64,000 nucleotides of DNA, from contig KE159595.1 of the NCBI GenBank assembly GCA_000403255.2, forward strand, positions 1 through 64,000, in the 5' to 3' direction. This DNA is from Lachnospiraceae bacterium 3-1 (lineage in GTDB: Bacteria; Bacillota; Clostridia; Lachnospirales; Lachnospiraceae). Below, piece after piece: positions 41,192 through 50,474 of this stretch. A program made the translations under genes and the position numbers. The first letter of the stretch is position 1. Each line of letters opens with the position of its first letter. The notes below the pieces were generated by a model. That model was not told the origin of the DNA and did no database searches. It worked only from the letters and a program-made list of their open reading frames with translations.

Positions 41192-42495
41192 GGAATTGTG
41201 CAAAAATAAATTTACACTTTCATCCATTGACAATTACCTTCTGGGTTTGATTACATAGTTCCAGTTTCCCAAAATCTCACAGGGAAACAATTGTATTTTT
41301 GTAAATTCTTCATCTGTGACCTTACGTTTCAGTTCGTATTTGTTTGTATCGACCTGACATTTTACTTTCAGGCCTTTGGCAGTAGTAGTTCCTGATATCA
41401 GATTCACGACAGTTTCTATATCAACCAGCGGCTGACCCTGCCAGGTTTTCGTTATATAGCAGAAAAGCCGGTGCTCTATCTTATTCCACTTTGATGTGCC
41501 AGGCGGAAAATGTGATACATGGATCTCAAGGCCGGTATAATCTGCAAGCTGCTGCAGCTCATATTTCCAAAGATGCAGACGGCTGCCATTGCTTCCCCCA
41601 TTGTCACAGTTGATGTAGATCCTGTCTGCTTCCGGAAAAGTCCGGCTCCCTATACATGTCCACCAGCGGAGTATGCTTTCCGCAGCAAATTCTGCAGTAT
41701 CATGGTCAGTGCCAAGGTTGACAAATCCTGTGTTGTCATTCAATACGTATACGCCGTAGGGGGCAACCTTGCCGAGTTCCGGGATTGGGAAGTCATGGTC
41801 CAGAACCTTACGTGGATCCTTTGTTTTTCTGTATTCCTCTCCGTTGTTCTTGAAATTGCCGATATTCTCCTTTTTCTTTGCATCGACAGAAATCACTGGC
41901 AGCCCCTTTTCAAGAAAATCGGCAGCTTTGCTGTTTATGAATTCAAACTGCTCATTCCTGTCAGGATGGGGTTCGCCAACCTGGAGCATTTTCTGGTTTG
42001 CCTGTTTGCTGTACCCCAGTTTTTCCAGAATGCTGCTGACAGAGCGGAAGCTGATGTCTATATGAAATTTTTCGGCAAGGATATCCTGGATCTTCCGCAG
42101 GCTGAGGGTCGTATAAGACAGTACTTTTTGGGGGTCTCCATAGGTACTGCCGTCCACAATTTCCTGTATATGCCTTTCGATATCTGGGATGTTGTCCTGG
42201 AGTTTTTTCCGGCCAGCCCCCTGGAGCCGCATTTTTTCCTTCCGCTCAATCGGCTCGCCGCTGTCAATCTCTTTAAGCCCCTGCCTTATGGTGTAAGGGG
42301 CAACACCGCTTAGCCTGCTCACGGTGGAGATTCCGCCCCTTCCGTATGTTTTTGCTTCCGCAGCAAGAAATATGCGCCGCTGCCTCTCATCAAGTAATGG
42401 CAGCATAATACGAATTCGTTCTTCCATGGTCATACCTCCGTATGACCATTATACCATATATTGCCAAAACAGTAAATTTATTTTTGCACAGTTCC
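41192..42495 (-). mobile_element. ISAzo13-like insertion sequence, 1304 bp
   Basis: Terminal inverted repeats start GGAATTGTGCAAAAATAAAT on the left and, reversed, GGAACTGTGCAAAAATAAAT on the right. TAA occurs on both sides (41189-41191 and 42496-42498), and removing one copy restores the host frame. The only gene inside is the transposase. Confidence 0.88.
41234..42433 (-). CDS. ISAzo13-family transposase
   Basis: 399 residues. The N-terminal region has a helix-turn-helix (GISTVSRLSGVAPYTIRQGL). Catalytic-type motifs follow: LPVISVDAKKKENIGNFKNN (first D), YINCDNGGSNGSRLHLWKYE (second D) and FPPGTSKWNKIEHRLFCYIT (E). These are the hallmark blocks of the ISAzo13 family. The frame is complete, so the IS is potentially active. 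TIRs lie 42 and 62 bases outside it. Confidence 0.9.
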   Translation of the reverse strand: MTMEERIRIMLPLLDERQRRIFLAAEAKTYGRGGISTVSRLSGVAPYTIRQGLKEIDSGEPIERKEKMRLQGAGRKKLQDNIPDIERHIQEIVDGSTYGDPQKVLSYTTLSLRKIQDILAEKFHIDISFRSVSSILEKLGYSKQANQKMLQVGEPHPDRNEQFEFINSKAADFLEKGLPVISVDAKKKENIGNFKNNGEEYRKTKDPRKVLDHDFPIPELGKVAPYGVYVLNDNTGFVNLGTDHDTAEFAAESILRWWTCIGSRTFPEADRIYINCDNGGSNGSRLHLWKYELQQLADYTGLEIHVSHFPPGTSKWNKIEHRLFCYITKTWQGQPLVDIETVVNLISGTTTAKGLKVKCQVDTNKYELKRKVTDEEFTKIQLFPCEILGNWNYVIKPRR

Positions 42496-43177
42496 TAAGC
42501 TGCCGGATATTGTGGAGCATACGCACCCGGACTATGGGCTGTACCCGCAGTTTGCAGGCACAGCCTACGGCTTCCTTTCCAGAGGATGCCCCCGTGGGTG
42601 CGGGTTCTGCATTGTGGGGGAGAAGGAGGGCAGAAAGACGGTTGCGGTAGCTGACCTGGATGAATTTTGGGGCGGCGAAAAAGAGATCAAGCTCCTTGAC
42701 GCCAATATTTTAGCCTGCCCGGATTGGGAGAGGCTTTTAGGGCAGCTTGCGGACAGCGGGGCGGAGGTGGACTTTACGCAGGGGCTGGATGTACGGCTGG
42801 TTACGCCGGAAAAGGTGGCGTTATTGAATAAAATCCATACAAAAATGCTGCATTTCGCATGGGATAACCCGGAAGATGACCTGATACCGTATTTCAAGAA
42901 GTTTTTAGAACTGACAACAGTAAAGGACAAGCGGAAAAGGCGTGTCTACGTCCTTACCAACTACGGCAGCACCCATGAACAGGATTTATACCGTATCTAT
43001 ACTTTGCGTGATATGGGGTATGACCCGTATGTAATGGTGTATGAAAAGCCAACTGCGCCGGAGGAAACACGGAGGATGCAGAGATGGGTAAATAACAAAT
43101 GGCTGTTCTACTCCGTGAAAGATTTTAAGGATTATGAGCCAGGCGGTTATAGAAAAATGAAAGGGGAGAAATGAGCC

Positions 43178-43960
43178 ACGGATAAAGAAATAAAACTGCA
43201 GAATTACATTTACTGCATGGACTGTATGGATTTGATGCGGCATCTTGCGGACAGTGCAGTATCCATGATACTGACTGACCCTCCCTATGGAATTTCCTAC
43301 CAAAACAACTTTACAAGAAAACGGCATGAGATTTTAGCGGGGGATTGCGGAATGGACTATGAGAAATTCGCAAGGGAAAGCTACCGTATTTTAGCGGAAA
43401 ATGCCCATGCTTATTTTTTTACACGTTTTGACTGCTACTCGTATCATTATGAGTGCCTGAAAAATGCGGGATTTCATATAAAAAACTGCATGGTGATTGA
43501 AAAGGGAACAGTTGGAGGGATTGGAGATCTGCAGGGAAGTTACGCAAACAATTCTGAATGGATTATCTTTTGCCAAAAAGGAAGGCGTATTTTTAACCAT
43601 ACCACATTACTGGAAAATAAAAAGAAAGAGGGAAAGCAATTCCACAGGGGAAGGGAACTAAGCAAAAGATATAAAACGAGATTCAATTCCTGCTGGTTTG
43701 GGGAGGAATATCCAAAAGCCACCTATAATTCCACATGGCAGAAGAAAAACCAGATATACCACCCGACAATCAAAAATGTGGAACTTCTGTCATGGCTGAT
43801 ACAGATTTCAAGCCTGCCGGGGGAATTGATTTTTGATGGTTTTATGGGAACAGGAAGCACAGCGATTGCGGCAATCAGGACAAAAAGGGATTTTTTAGGT
43901 GCGGAGATTAACAGTGAATATCATCAGACCGCAATTAAGAGAATCATGGAGGAATGTTAA
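43178..43960 (+). CDS. DNA adenine/cytosine-type methylase with ACG start
   Basis: The product has DPPYGISYQNNFTRKRHEIL (motif IV DPPY) and FDGFMGTGSTAIAAIRTKRD (motif I FxGxG), in the order of beta-class N4/N6 methylases. The frame upstream of ATG 43217 reads DKEIKLQNYIYCMDC and has no ATG before the radical SAM stop; ACG at 43178 is 9 bases after AGGGGAG and would be the start. Otherwise ATG 43217 would lack a ribosome site and lose 13 residues. It has no restriction partner nearby and may protect the ICE on entry. Confidence 0.8.
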   Translation, partial: TDKEIKLQNYIYCMDCMDLMRHLADSAVSMILTDPPYGISYQNNFTRKRHEILAGDCGMDYEKFARESYRILAENAHAYFFTRFDCYSYHYECLKNAGFHIKNCMVIEKGTVGGIGDLQGSYANNSEWIIFCQKGRRIFNHTTLLENKKKEGKQFHRGRELSKRYKTRFNSCWFGEEYPKATYNSTWQKKNQIYHPTIKNVELLSWLIQISSLPGELIFDGFMGTGSTAIAAIRTKRDFLGAEINSEYHQTAIKRIMEEC

Positions 43961-46746
43961 TGACAGAAAAAAAGAAAAAACAGCCGGCTGCGTTTGCGAG
44001 GGATAAAAATACTTTTGCTGACGGCAGTTCCGCAAAGGGAGATACTGTCGCAAAAAGGGCAAAACAAAAGCAGCCTGGCGCACACCAGCCGAGGGATGCA
44101 GATACCACTTCTGGACATAATGTCCAGAAGCCTCAGCAGCCGAAACCTTTTGAACACGATGCCAATAATTCTGCAAGGCGGGATGGCTTGAAGCCGGGAG
44201 GCAGATCAGGCAATGCCGATATGTGGGAGAACCACAGCAGTTTTCATAGTGACACACGGAAAACAGCGGGGCAGAAAGCAAAGTCCAGTCAGGAAAAACG
44301 CAGACAGCAGGGGCAGTTTCAAAAGGAAAATAGCTTTACCGGGCAGAAAGAGAAGTTTGACTGTGATAATGCAGACGGCAAGAAAGAAAGCGGTTTTTCC
44401 CAGGAGCAGAACGCTTTTACGGAGCAGGGCGGCGGTGAACAGACTGGAGATACAAAGGAATTTAAGGACGATTACCGCCGCAGGGACACCTACCACCAAA
44501 GCGAAAAAAAGGGCAGATACCGCAGGCGGGAACATCAGGACAGGGAACGCACGAAAAAAAGTGATTCCGGGCGTGACTTCCAGACGAAGGATAACACCTT
44601 TACGGAAAACAATTCCTTTACCGATGGCGCAGAACCGGAATTTCAGAGCAGCAAGAAATTAGAAAAGCTGCAAAAGAAAGCGGAGAAAGCCGGAAGAAAG
44701 ACACAAGCCGCAAGGAAGAAGCTGCCGAAGAAAAAGGAATATTCCTTAGAGCGTGTCTTTGACGAAAAAACGGGCAGGGCAAAGTATATGCTGACTGCTG
44801 TGGTAAAGGAGAAACCTTTCAAGGCGGACAATCCAGTAAAGCGGATGGCGGGCAGAACCGGATCGGAATTTACAAACATTGCGCACGGCAAGGTTGCCGA
44901 GGTGGAGAAAGAAAACTCCGGCGTGGAGGGCGCACACAAGACGGAGCAGAGGGCCGAGGATGCCTACCGCTTTGTGAAGCGGCATTATAAGAACAAGGAG
45001 CAGCGGCAGCGTGGGAAAGTGGCGAAGCTGGAGAAAAAGCAGTTTAAAAAGGAAGTCAATTTCCGCTACCAAAAGTTCCTGGAAGAAAACCCGGAAATGC
45101 AGGAAAAGACCTTAAAGAAGCAGCTCCAGAAACGGTTACAGAAACGGCGCATCAAGCGTGAGTACGCAAAGGCAAAGCGGGCGGGGCAGGCGGCGAAAAA
45201 TACAAAGGAAGCGGCTGTAAAATCCGCCAGTTTCACCACAACCGTAGCGAAGAAAGTGCAGGAGATAGCGGCAAAACACGCTTCCTTCCTTGTTGCAGTC
45301 GGGGCGTTTGCGCTCCTGCTCATTATGATCATGACTTCCGTATCGTCCTGCGGGGCGATGTTCTCACAGGGGATGAGCGCTACGCTGGCAGGAAGCTATA
45401 TGAGCGCCCCGGCAGAGATTGACGCTGCGGATTTAGCATTTTCGGAGCTGGAAATGGAATTGCAGAAAGAGATCGATTCCATAGAAACGGATTACCCGGA
45501 CTATGACGAATACCGCTATAACCTTGCTCCAATCGGGCATGACCCGTTTGCGCTCATCAGTTACCTCTCCGCAGTCCATACGGAATTTACGGCGGCGGAC
45601 GTGCAGGGCGAGATTGAAAGCCTTTTTGACGAAATGTATGAGCTGACCTTAAACCCGACAACGGAAACGAGGACAAGGACAGTAACCAAGACAGGCACAC
45701 ACACCGTCACAGACCCGGTGACGGGGGAGGAAACCGAGGAGGAATATGAGTACGAGGAGGAAGAAGAATACACCGTAACCATACTGGAGGTCACGCTGAC
45801 CGCTAAAAATTTAAACGTGGTGGCTGCCGGGCATATGGACAGCGAGCAGAAAGAAATCTATGCGCTCTATAATGAAACGCACGGGTTGACACAGCAGTTT
45901 TATACGCCGTTAAATCTGTATTGGTACAATTATGTGAGCAGCTATTACGGCTACCGCATCAATCCGGTGACCGGAGCCAAGCAGCTCCACCGGGGCGTGG
46001 ACATAGCAGTGCCGACAGGAACCACCGTCCTTGCGGCGATGGACGGAACGGTCACAGCCGCTGCCTATGACAGCTATTACGGGAATTATATCGTGATCGA
46101 GGACAGTAACGACTACTGTACCAAGTATGCCCACATGGACACGCTAAGCGTCAGTGCGGGGCAGACTGTGAAACATGGGGATACCATAGGCACAACGGGG
46201 AACACGGGGAGCAGCTCCGGAAGCCACCTGCATATCGAATGCCAGTATAACGGGGAGTATTATAACCCGTTATTTTATTTTGAGGCAGGGGAGGGAACGC
46301 TTTACGGAGAAGCAGGTGCGCCGGGCAGCGGCGGGGGGAATGCCATACCGCCGGATTCCTATGATGACGCAACCGTACAGGCGCTTATGGAGGAAGCCGC
46401 AAGATATTTAGGCTATCCGTATGTATGGGGCGGCTCAAGCCCGTCCACAAGTTTCGACTGTTCCGGTTTTGTCTGCTGGGTATTCACCAACAGCGGGGTG
46501 CATAACCTGCCACGGACTACGGCACAGGGCATTTATGACCAGTGTACTCCGGTTTCAGCAGCGGATGCAAAAGCGGGTGACATTATCTTTTTCACAGGCA
46601 CTTATAATTCAGCCGGGGCGGTGAGCCATGTGGGGATTTACTGTGGGAATGGAACGATGATCCATTGCGGAGATCCAATCAGTTACGCAAACATCAACTC
46701 TTCCTACTGGCAGAGCCATTTTTATGCGTTTGGCAGATTAAATTAA
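43960..46746 (+). CDS. CD1108-like bifunctional hydrolase (M23 peptidase and NlpC/P60)
   Basis: The start ATG 43960 overlaps the methylase stop by one base, with GGAGGAATG upstream; 43954 is an alternative. The first 430 residues are highly charged and repetitive, with a cytoplasmic look, and contain the peptide TSGHNVQK from the 23-bp palindrome. A single membrane helix (FLVAVGAFALLLIMIMTSVS) is near residue 440. Outside follow an M23 peptidase (HRGVDIAVPTGTTVLAAMDG and SSGSHLHIE) and a C-terminal NlpC/P60 domain (SFDCSGFVCWVF, SHVGIYCGNG). It opens the cell wall for the mating channel. Confidence 0.93.
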   Translation: MTEKKKKQPAAFARDKNTFADGSSAKGDTVAKRAKQKQPGAHQPRDADTTSGHNVQKPQQPKPFEHDANNSARRDGLKPGGRSGNADMWENHSSFHSDTRKTAGQKAKSSQEKRRQQGQFQKENSFTGQKEKFDCDNADGKKESGFSQEQNAFTEQGGGEQTGDTKEFKDDYRRRDTYHQSEKKGRYRRREHQDRERTKKSDSGRDFQTKDNTFTENNSFTDGAEPEFQSSKKLEKLQKKAEKAGRKTQAARKKLPKKKEYSLERVFDEKTGRAKYMLTAVVKEKPFKADNPVKRMAGRTGSEFTNIAHGKVAEVEKENSGVEGAHKTEQRAEDAYRFVKRHYKNKEQRQRGKVAKLEKKQFKKEVNFRYQKFLEENPEMQEKTLKKQLQKRLQKRRIKREYAKAKRAGQAAKNTKEAAVKSASFTTTVAKKVQEIAAKHASFLVAVGAFALLLIMIMTSVSSCGAMFSQGMSATLAGSYMSAPAEIDAADLAFSELEMELQKEIDSIETDYPDYDEYRYNLAPIGHDPFALISYLSAVHTEFTAADVQGEIESLFDEMYELTLNPTTETRTRTVTKTGTHTVTDPVTGEETEEEYEYEEEEEYTVTILEVTLTAKNLNVVAAGHMDSEQKEIYALYNETHGLTQQFYTPLNLYWYNYVSSYYGYRINPVTGAKQLHRGVDIAVPTGTTVLAAMDGTVTAAAYDSYYGNYIVIEDSNDYCTKYAHMDTLSVSAGQTVKHGDTIGTTGNTGSSSGSHLHIECQYNGEYYNPLFYFEAGEGTLYGEAGAPGSGGGNAIPPDSYDDATVQALMEEAARYLGYPYVWGGSSPSTSFDCSGFVCWVFTNSGVHNLPRTTAQGIYDQCTPVSAADAKAGDIIFFTGTYNSAGAVSHVGIYCGNGTMIHCGDPISYANINSSYWQSHFYAFGRLN
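44108..44130. repeat. 23-bp palindrome, copy 2 (in the hydrolase gene)
   Basis: Same arms as at 1755, centre TAA. It encodes TSGHNVQK in frame within the disordered N-terminal part. Confidence 0.9.
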
Positions 46747-46900
46747 GGGATAATTGTCTGATGATAATAAAGTTTGACAATATGAGAGTGAAATCTCAAG
46801 ACTTTCTACTGTCTTATCATTTTAGCACAAAAGCGCTTGAAATGTAAGACTTTTTAAGATATTAAAAAAGCTTTTTTTCAGTGCAGAAAGGAGAACAAAT

Positions 46901-47194
46901 GTGACAAAGGAACGGATTATAAAGGAGCTTTCCAAAGTCCGGAAGCAGCTTGCGGAATTGGAGGAAAAACAGAAGGATTTGGAGCGCCAGTTGCAGATGG
47001 CAGAGGATGCGGAGAAGATGAAATTCATTGAAAAGAATAAAATCTCTCTGGAACACCTGATCTTGCTGAATAAAGTCAGCGAGGAAGAAATATTGAGCCT
47101 GCTCCGCAAAAAGGAGCAGGAGGAACAGTTACAGCAACAGCAGACAGAAAGGGAGGCAGGAAGCCATGAACAGAAAAATGAAGTTACGTTATAG
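46901..47194 (+). CDS. DUF4315-family protein
   Basis: 97 residues from GTG 46901 (AAAGGAGAAC upstream). A coiled coil (LSKVRKQLAELEEKQKDLER) leads to KISLEHLILLNKVSEEEILS, then a glutamine-rich tail. This family always sits between the peptidase and DUF4366 in these ICEs. Role unknown. It overlaps the next gene by 29 bases. Upstream 46747-46900 holds a promoter-like TTGACA and an A-rich stretch. Confidence 0.85.
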   Translation: MTKERIIKELSKVRKQLAELEEKQKDLERQLQMAEDAEKMKFIEKNKISLEHLILLNKVSEEEILSLLRKKEQEEQLQQQQTEREAGSHEQKNEVTL

Positions 47195-48851
47195 GGCAGT
47201 GTTATCGCTTATGTTATCCGCAGTTTTATTCTGTATGCCTGCGGCGGCGTTTTCCATGAACGGGAACAATGCCATTGATGCGAGGGCAGAGGACAGCTTG
47301 GAGAATGGTTCTGAGGAAGAAACAGAAAACGCCACAGGGGAGAACTCTACGGAGCAGGAAACAGCAGATCAGGAAACAACAGAGCAGGAAACAGAGGGCA
47401 GCACGGAGGGAAATTCGGAGGAGCAGACAGGAAGCGGCACAGAGGGAGAATCGGAGGACGGAACCGTTTCAGGAAATGAAGTGCCTGAGCCGGAATGTAC
47501 CTGTGAGAAAAAATGCAGCGCCTATGATTCTGACAAAGACTGTGCGGTATGCGCCGCCGATTATAAGGATTGTAAGTATAAGATACCGAATGTGGTGATC
47601 CATATCAACAGTCCGGGCGGGTGGTACAACGAGAGAGCAACGGTGACTTTTTCTGTGTCCGACACGGGGCACACGGGGAATTTTGAACTGGCGAAGATTC
47701 AGGCAAAAGTCGGGCAGAATGGGAGCTGGACGGACGTGACGGAAGATAAGAAACTGGAGATTTCGGAGAACTGCACGGTCTATGTGCAGGTCACAGACCA
47801 GAAGGGCAATACATATGAGCGGAGCAGGGCTGTCCGGTGCTTTGACACCACGAAGCCCACGCTCAATGCGGCGGTCAGCGACGGGCTGTTAAGTGTTCAG
47901 GTGCATGACACGGATTCCGGCGCAAAGGCGGTCTATGTGAATGGGTATGAGTTTACGGAGCTGACCAACGGCACATTAAATATCCGTTTACAGCAGTTTG
48001 ACGCAGGCTATGAGTATTTCACCATTTCCGCTATGGACAATGCCGGGAATATGTCGGAAGTCTACAAGACCAAAAACCCGTATTACAAAGACCCTGCCGA
48101 TGAGAGCGACGAGAATCCGGCGAAGCAGCTCCCGGTGAGTGCCGAAGCCGCTAAACCGGGGAACGCCACAGGCACGGTCACAGAGCATACCAAAACGGAC
48201 GGTGACGGGAACACCGTTTCCCAGACACCGGAGGAACAGAAGAAACAGGAGTTTGCCAAAGCGGATGCGGCGGAAAAGGAGGAAAGCGGGGAGAAAGAAA
48301 AAGAACCGTCTGAGCAGGGAAAAGAATTTTATACAATCCAGACGGCATCGGACAAGGTTTTCTACCTCATCATTGACCGTGACGGGGAGGAAGAAATGGT
48401 GTACTTCCTTACGGAGATTACGGAAAATGACCTGTTAAACGCAACTTCCGACAACAGTGAAACCCTGCCGAAAAACTCCGCAGCTTTGGAATCGGCAATC
48501 CCTACAGAGGAAGGCGCACTGCCCAACAATAATGGGGAACAGCCGGAGGATACCGAACCGGCAGAGGAAAATGCAGGAGATACGGAAGATACCGAAAGTA
48601 CGGAGGAACCGGAGCCGGAAGAAAAGGCAGAGCCGAACCCTCTTGTTTCCTATATCCTTATGGGCGCACTTGCAGTCGCCTTTATCGGCGGCGCTTATTA
48701 TTTCAAGGTAGTCCGTAAAAAGAAAGAGGACTTCATCGAGGATGAAGATGAAGATGAGGATGGGGAAGATGAGGAGGAATACGAGAACGAGGAGGAAGAA
48801 CCGGAGGACGGTTCCGATGATGATTTTTTTGAGGACAAGGAGGATGAATGA
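47166..48851 (+). CDS. DUF4366-type surface-anchored ICE protein
   Basis: 561 residues starting after GGGAGGCAGG. Signal peptide (LRYRAVLSLMLSAVLFCMPA), a long Glu/Thr-rich stretch, a cysteine cluster (CTCEKKCSAYDSDKDCAVC), two Ig-like beta segments (NVVIHINSPGGWYNERATVT), a second low-complexity region, the DUF4366-like part (YTIQTASDKVFYLIIDRDGE) and a membrane helix near residue 491-512 before an acidic tail. It likely stands at the cell surface in the mating contact. The stop overlaps the topB start. Confidence 0.85.
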   Translation: MNRKMKLRYRAVLSLMLSAVLFCMPAAAFSMNGNNAIDARAEDSLENGSEEETENATGENSTEQETADQETTEQETEGSTEGNSEEQTGSGTEGESEDGTVSGNEVPEPECTCEKKCSAYDSDKDCAVCAADYKDCKYKIPNVVIHINSPGGWYNERATVTFSVSDTGHTGNFELAKIQAKVGQNGSWTDVTEDKKLEISENCTVYVQVTDQKGNTYERSRAVRCFDTTKPTLNAAVSDGLLSVQVHDTDSGAKAVYVNGYEFTELTNGTLNIRLQQFDAGYEYFTISAMDNAGNMSEVYKTKNPYYKDPADESDENPAKQLPVSAEAAKPGNATGTVTEHTKTDGDGNTVSQTPEEQKKQEFAKADAAEKEESGEKEKEPSEQGKEFYTIQTASDKVFYLIIDRDGEEEMVYFLTEITENDLLNATSDNSETLPKNSAALESAIPTEEGALPNNNGEQPEDTEPAEENAGDTEDTESTEEPEPEEKAEPNPLVSYILMGALAVAFIGGAYYFKVVRKKKEDFIEDEDEDEDGEDEEEYENEEEEPEDGSDDDFFEDKEDE

Positions 48852-49163
48852 TGGCAGTTTTAGTGGTAACGGAAAAGCCCAGTGTGGCACAGTCGATTGC
48901 CCATGTGGTCGGCGCTGGTGGGAGGAAAGACGGCTACATGGAGGGGAACGGCTATCTCGTTTCATGGTGCATCGGGCATCTGGTGGAGCTTGCACAGCCG
49001 GATGCCTATTCTGACGCATGGAAAAAGTGGGATTATGAGAGCCTGCCCATGATACCGGAACAGTGGCAGACGGAAGTAAAAAGCGGCACGGCGGCGCAGT
49101 ACAAGGTGCTGAAAAAACTGATGCACGATGACAGGGTTGACACAGTTGTGGAGGCCACGGATG
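48851..49163 (+). pseudogene. topB: Topoisomerase III, N-terminal part, split by IME4
   Basis: The frame AVLVVTEKPSVAQSIAHVVG is the TopB TOPRIM start, followed by GYLVSWCIGHLVELAQPDAY and EATD at 49157-49162. The next codon is GTT because IME4 enters after GATG. The remainder is at 56661-58448. Joined, TDAGREGE is restored exactly. The start ATG 48851 overlaps the DUF4366 stop. Confidence 0.92.
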
Positions 49164-49222
49164 TTGGATAGTGCGGAGGGGTGACAAAAAAATACAAATA
49201 AGAAAGGGACTTCCTCAATACT

Positions 49223-49259
49223 TAAAAGGCTATGACAGCAACGGTTATAGTCTTTTTTC
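49223..49259 (+). terminator. Terminator at the IME4 left end
   Basis: AAAAGGCTATGAC and GGTTATAGTCTTTTTT form an imperfect stem with a T-run. It blocks read-through from the topB fragment. No gene is seen up to 49428. Confidence 0.7.
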
Positions 49260-49427
49260 ATGTGGTAATTACCGTAAAAAATGAACTCCTATTTGCACAA
49301 GTGGAGAAACACCCAACAATAGTATTCCGCAATCCAATCTCCCGACAATAAGCCGAAGAAAATCATTTATCAGTACCAAAACTAATCAATCATATCAATC
49401 AATCCATATCACAGGAGGGCAAAGACC

Positions 49428-50036
49428 ATGAATAATAAGCAGGAACAGCAGATTTTGGACTATTACAGCACCACCGACAAATATATCCATAGCAAGACAC
49501 ACTCTAATGCGCATCAGACCGTATTCACCAAAGAAAGCGACAAATACCAGTGGCTTGTGTTGGAGCAGAAAAGCCAGTGTGAAGTCGAGGTAAGGCAGAC
49601 CGACAATCATGGAACAATCACATCAAGGGATAATTACGAACTGACAGGAAATCTCCCTAAGTGCGTGGGCGTGGAGCGTTTATGTGAGGGCGCAAATTTT
49701 CAGATACCTTTTAACGCTGATGAAATCAACTTAATCTATCAGTTTGGGGAGCAGAGCAAAGCGGAAACGTGCGCCAGTCTGTCCGCTATTCTTCCGCAGA
49801 TAAAGGACAGTGACACAAAGCAAATAGTAAGCGATACTTTGAAGAAGTTAAATGCCCTGTCAGAAAAAACGTGTGCGGAACTGACCGCCACCACCAAAAG
49901 ACGGAAACTGACCGAGCGTGACCATTCCATAAAGACAAGGTTAGCCAATGCAAAGGAGCAGGCAAAAAAGCTGACAGTTGCCGAGGGAAAACAGCACAGA
50001 ACCCACAGCAAGGAAAAGGGGGATATGGCACTATGA
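49428..50036 (+). CDS. Conserved IME protein of unknown function
   Basis: 202 residues after GGAGGGC. The middle reads HQTVFTKESDKYQWLVLEQK, and the C-terminal half FNADEINLIYQFGEQSKAET, then LTERDHSIKTRLANAKEQAK resembles the IME3 protein 28893. It ends overlapping the next gene by 4 bases. No domain is recognised. Confidence 0.6.
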   Translation: MNNKQEQQILDYYSTTDKYIHSKTHSNAHQTVFTKESDKYQWLVLEQKSQCEVEVRQTDNHGTITSRDNYELTGNLPKCVGVERLCEGANFQIPFNADEINLIYQFGEQSKAETCASLSAILPQIKDSDTKQIVSDTLKKLNALSEKTCAELTATTKRRKLTERDHSIKTRLANAKEQAKKLTVAEGKQHRTHSKEKGDMAL

Positions 50037-50335
50037 AACTTTCACGATATGAGCAGGAAACGATTGTCAATTACAATGCAGGAGAACAGACCGCCACCCT
50101 CTACACAAGGGATAAGGCGGTCATGCGGAAACTTGACACGCTTGTTGCCGACTTCCCCGACATATACAAATTGACAGAGCAGGACAAGATATCTAAAACC
50201 TATTCCTTTCCGAAATCACACGTCAGCTACCGCAAGCCGAGAACGGTCAGCATCGAACAGAGGGAGCGGGCAAGGCAGATGATGATTGCAAAAAATAAGG
50301 CAAAGGGCGATAAAGGGCGATTAAGCAAAATTTAA
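50033..50335 (+). CDS. Small conserved ICE/IME protein
   Basis: 100 residues reading MKLSRYEQETIVNYNAGEQT, then ATLYTRDKAVMRKLDTLVAD and VSYRKPRTVSIEQRERARQM. Proteins of this kind are common in Firmicute elements and are annotated without function. The KLD-L spacing and the basic C-terminus suggest nucleic-acid binding; that is a guess. Confidence 0.65.
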   Translation: MKLSRYEQETIVNYNAGEQTATLYTRDKAVMRKLDTLVADFPDIYKLTEQDKISKTYSFPKSHVSYRKPRTVSIEQRERARQMMIAKNKAKGDKGRLSKI

Positions 50336-50474
50336 TGGAATTGTGTGTGTTGTTGTGGTAAAATATTCACATTGGGTAGTTTGACAAAAATATTGAAAAG
50401 CACTCAAAAGTTTACATTCAGCAATCTTAACTTGCTATACATATTGTTAATAAAAAGATATAATAGGTGAGAAA

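Larger units (their letters stand above)
40956..43174 (+). pseudogene. Radical SAM protein gene split by an IS
   Basis: The 5' part (40956-41191) begins KIGLIDVDGHRFPNLCLMKL and looks like a B12-binding-type N-terminus. The 3' part (42496-43174) starts LPDIVEHTHPDYGLYPQFAG and has the SRGCPRGCGFC cluster (C-x3-C-x2-C) that holds an iron-sulfur cluster. Joining at the TAA duplication gives LDNKLPDIVEH in frame. Radical SAM proteins in such ICE operons have no assigned role. The IS transposase is on the minus strand and disrupts the gene fully. Confidence 0.85.

Noticed and set aside
41519-42313. A 264-codon plus-strand frame opposite the IS transposase.
   Set aside because: The minus-strand frame carries all ISAzo13 motifs and the IS ends fit it; the opposite frame has no motif.
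48435-49187. A 250-codon minus-strand frame across DUF4366 and topB.
   Set aside because: It is antisense to acidic low-complexity codons and to a conserved topB start; no ribosome site or motif supports it.
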